64,000 nucleotides of DNA, taken from NCBI RefSeq assembly GCF_002632585.1, contig NZ_NIBV01000003.1:62001-126000 (forward strand), read 5' to 3'. Shown here piece after piece: positions 62,552-64,000 of this stretch (its first letter is position 1; every line of letters starts with the position of its first letter). This stretch comes from Xenorhabdus szentirmaii DSM 16338 (lineage in GTDB: Bacteria; Pseudomonadota; Gammaproteobacteria; Enterobacterales; Enterobacteriaceae). The notes under the pieces were generated by a model. It was not told the DNA's origin. It was given only the letters and a program-made list of their open reading frames with translations, and searched no databases. The position numbers and the translations under genes are program-made.

Positions 62552-62568
62552 TTGGCACTAAAGTTGCT
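62552..62568 (+). promoter_or_regulatory. Sigma-54 promoter of prpBC
   Basis: TTGGCACTAAAGTTGCT has the canonical GG-N10-GC elements (GG 62554-62555, GC 62566-62567), matching TTGGCAC-N5-TTGC. It lies 53 bases before the prpB start. Confidence 0.88.
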
Positions 62569-62620
62569 TAAGTAAAACAAGATACAATTTTATTTCATTT
62601 GAGTAACAATGGAGTTATAT

Positions 62621-63526
62621 ATGGCACTTTATTCTGCCGGTTTGGCTTTTCGCCAAGCGATAAAAGACGAATCTCCGTTACAAGTGGTTGGAACAATCAA
62701 TGCAAATCATGCATTGCTGGCAAAACGCGCAGGCTACAAGGCCATTTATCTTTCTGGTGGCGGTGTTGCAGCCGGTTCGTTGGGCCTGCCGGATCTCGGC
62801 ATATCCACACTGGATGATGTTCTGATTGATATCCGCCGCATCACCGATGTCTGTGATTTACCTCTGCTTGTGGATGCAGATATCGGATTTGGTTCTTCTG
62901 CATTCAATGTTGCCCGCACTGTTCGTTCTATGATTAAAGCAGGTGCCGCCGCTCTCCATATTGAAGATCAGATTGGCGCCAAGCGTTGCGGGCATCGTCC
63001 AAATAAAGAAATTGTCTCCAAAGAAGAGATGGTAGATCGTATCAAGGCTGCCGTTGATGTGCGTACAGATGAGAATTTTGTCATTATGGCACGCACCGAT
63101 GCATTGGCTGTGGAAGGGTTGAATTCTGCTCTGGACAGAGCCGCTGCCTATATTGAAGCGGGCGCAGATATGCTGTTCCCTGAAGCGATAACAGAACTGC
63201 ATATGTATAAGGAATTTGCCTCCAAGTCACAGGTTCCCATTTTGGCGAATATCACTGAGTTTGGTGCCACTCCGCTCTTTACTCTTGAAGAACTGAGAAG
63301 TGTGGATGTCGCCATCGCCCTTTACCCGCTATCGGCATTCCGGGCTATGAATAAAGCTGCCGAACAGGTCTACATCACCCTGCGTCGTGATGGCACACAG
63401 AAAAATGTCATCAATATGATGCAGACTCGTAATGAGCTGTATGAAAGCATCAGCTATTACGCTTTTGAACGAAAACTGGATGCTCTGTTTTCGCAGAAAA
63501 ATAGCAAAGGTGATACTCATGAATAA
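62621..63526 (+). CDS. prpB: 2-Methylisocitrate lyase PrpB
   Basis: Splits 2-methylisocitrate into pyruvate and succinate, last step of the methylcitrate cycle. The isocitrate-lyase-family barrel shows [23 protein letters not shown], the catalytic [16 protein letters not shown] with its Cys, and [11 protein letters not shown]. Start set at [10 protein letters not shown] because GGAG lies six bases upstream; the ATG at 62609 precedes that site. It is 301 residues long (E. coli 296). It overlaps prpC by eight bases. Confidence 0.96.
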   Translation: MALYSAGLAFRQAIKDESPLQVVGTINANHALLAKRAGYKAIYLSGGGVAAGSLGLPDLGISTLDDVLIDIRRITDVCDLPLLVDADIGFGSSAFNVARTVRSMIKAGAAALHIEDQIGAKRCGHRPNKEIVSKEEMVDRIKAAVDVRTDENFVIMARTDALAVEGLNSALDRAAAYIEAGADMLFPEAITELHMYKEFASKSQVPILANITEFGATPLFTLEELRSVDVAIALYPLSAFRAMNKAAEQVYITLRRDGTQKNVINMMQTRNELYESISYYAFERKLDALFSQKNSKGDTHE

Positions 63527-64000
63527 ACAGAATACGATAACCCATTCTCCTGAAACCACTTTTAAACCCAAAAAATCCGTTGCCCTTTCCGGCATTGCTG
63601 CGGGCAATACGGCACTCTGTACAGTAGGAAAAAATGGCAGCGATTTACATTACCGTGGTTATGATATTCTCGATTTAGCCGCACACTGTGAATTTGAAGA
63701 AATAGCCTATTTACTTATCCACGATAAACTCCCTTCCCGCGCAGAACTCACATCTTACAAAGTAAAACTGAAGGCCTTGCGTGGCTTGCCCAGCAGTGTT
63801 AAATCCGCATTAGAAGCTTTACCCGCTGTCGCTCATCCCATGGATGTCATGCGTACCGGTGTGTCTGTTCTGGGCTGTACTTTGCCGGAAAAAGAAGATC
63901 ATAACTCTGCCGGCGCCCGGGATATTGCCGATCGCTTGCTGGCTTCTCTCAGCTCGATACTGCTTTATTGGTATCATTACAGCCATAACGGACGCCGCAT
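63519..64000 (+). CDS. prpC: 2-Methylcitrate synthase PrpC, N-terminal part (cut by window edge)
   Basis: About 160 codons of the citrate-synthase-family enzyme that condenses propionyl-CoA with oxaloacetate are present. [37 protein letters not shown] and [14 protein letters not shown] are the family start. It begins inside the prpB end (ATGAATAA overlap) and runs off the right edge before the catalytic His and Asp residues. Confidence 0.95.
   Translation, partial: MNKQNTITHSPETTFKPKKSVALSGIAAGNTALCTVGKNGSDLHYRGYDILDLAAHCEFEEIAYLLIHDKLPSRAELTSYKVKLKALRGLPSSVKSALEALPAVAHPMDVMRTGVSVLGCTLPEKEDHNSAGARDIADRLLASLSSILLYWYHYSHNGRR

Overview
The window is a chromosomal segment of a gammaproteobacterium of the order Enterobacterales. 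The gene order glrR-qseG-glrK-(glmY)-purL-mltF-tadA ... yfhL-acpS-pdxJ-recO-era-rnc-lepB-lepA ... rseCBA-rpoE ... trmN6-srmB-grcA-ung-grpE-nadK-recN-bamE-ratBA-smpB-ssrA follows the E. coli backbone closely. The moderate AT content, the missing nadB beside rpoE, polyketide synthase debris, a phage tail-fibre orphan and frequent IS and MITE-like repeats point to an insect- or nematode-associated member of the Morganellaceae, most likely Xenorhabdus or Photorhabdus. The genus is an inference; no search was possible.

Bases 1-33,650 are conserved core. They hold the GlrK/GlrR envelope-stress system with the GlmY small RNA gene, which has a sigma-54 type promoter and three GlrR boxes. They also hold purine synthesis (purL with a PurR box), lytic transglycosylase, tRNA and DNA repair enzymes, the lepA-lepB-rnc-era-recO-pdxJ-acpS operon with an rncO-like leader stem-loop, the sigma-E operon, SrmB, GrcA with an FNR box, Ung, GrpE with a heat-shock promoter, NadK, RecN with two LexA boxes, BamE, the RatAB pair, SmpB and tmRNA. 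Small accessory insertions interrupt this core at 11.4-12.9 kb (membrane protein plus an sseA remnant) and 25.3-26.3 kb (lipase).

From 33.8 to about 60 kb is an accessory region. It begins with a P4-type tyrosine integrase directly after ssrA, the usual attachment site. It carries an intact three-gene ABC-3C type defence module (Cap4-like nuclease/CTD protein, middle component, DUF3732 Rad50-like ATPase). Next comes a Gabija pair (GajA OLD nuclease, GajB UvrD-like helicase) with both genes frameshifted, then a frameshifted zincin, a broken IS200-type element, a decayed IS110 and an intact IS110. Beyond these lie a tail-fibre gene, rearranged polyketide synthase and M3 peptidase remnants, a LysE-type exporter, a secreted cysteine-rich protein, a frameshifted NCYAYA/DYHWYR protein, a glycosyltransferase, MITE-like repeats, and a small locus coding for an alpha-helical protein, a tandem-SH3 protein and a PLP-dependent dehydratase. 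Many of the lesions are single-base indels, several in short homopolymers, so true decay and sequencing error both need consideration.

The last 3.4 kb hold the divergent prpR / prpBC propionate (2-methylcitrate) locus with a sigma-54 promoter and three phased ATGAAACAA repeats; prpC runs off the right edge. No CRISPR array was seen. The best candidates for biology worth following are the ABC-3C module, the helical/SH3/PLP locus, the NCYAYA/DYHWYR protein family member and the candidate IS110 bridge-RNA segments.
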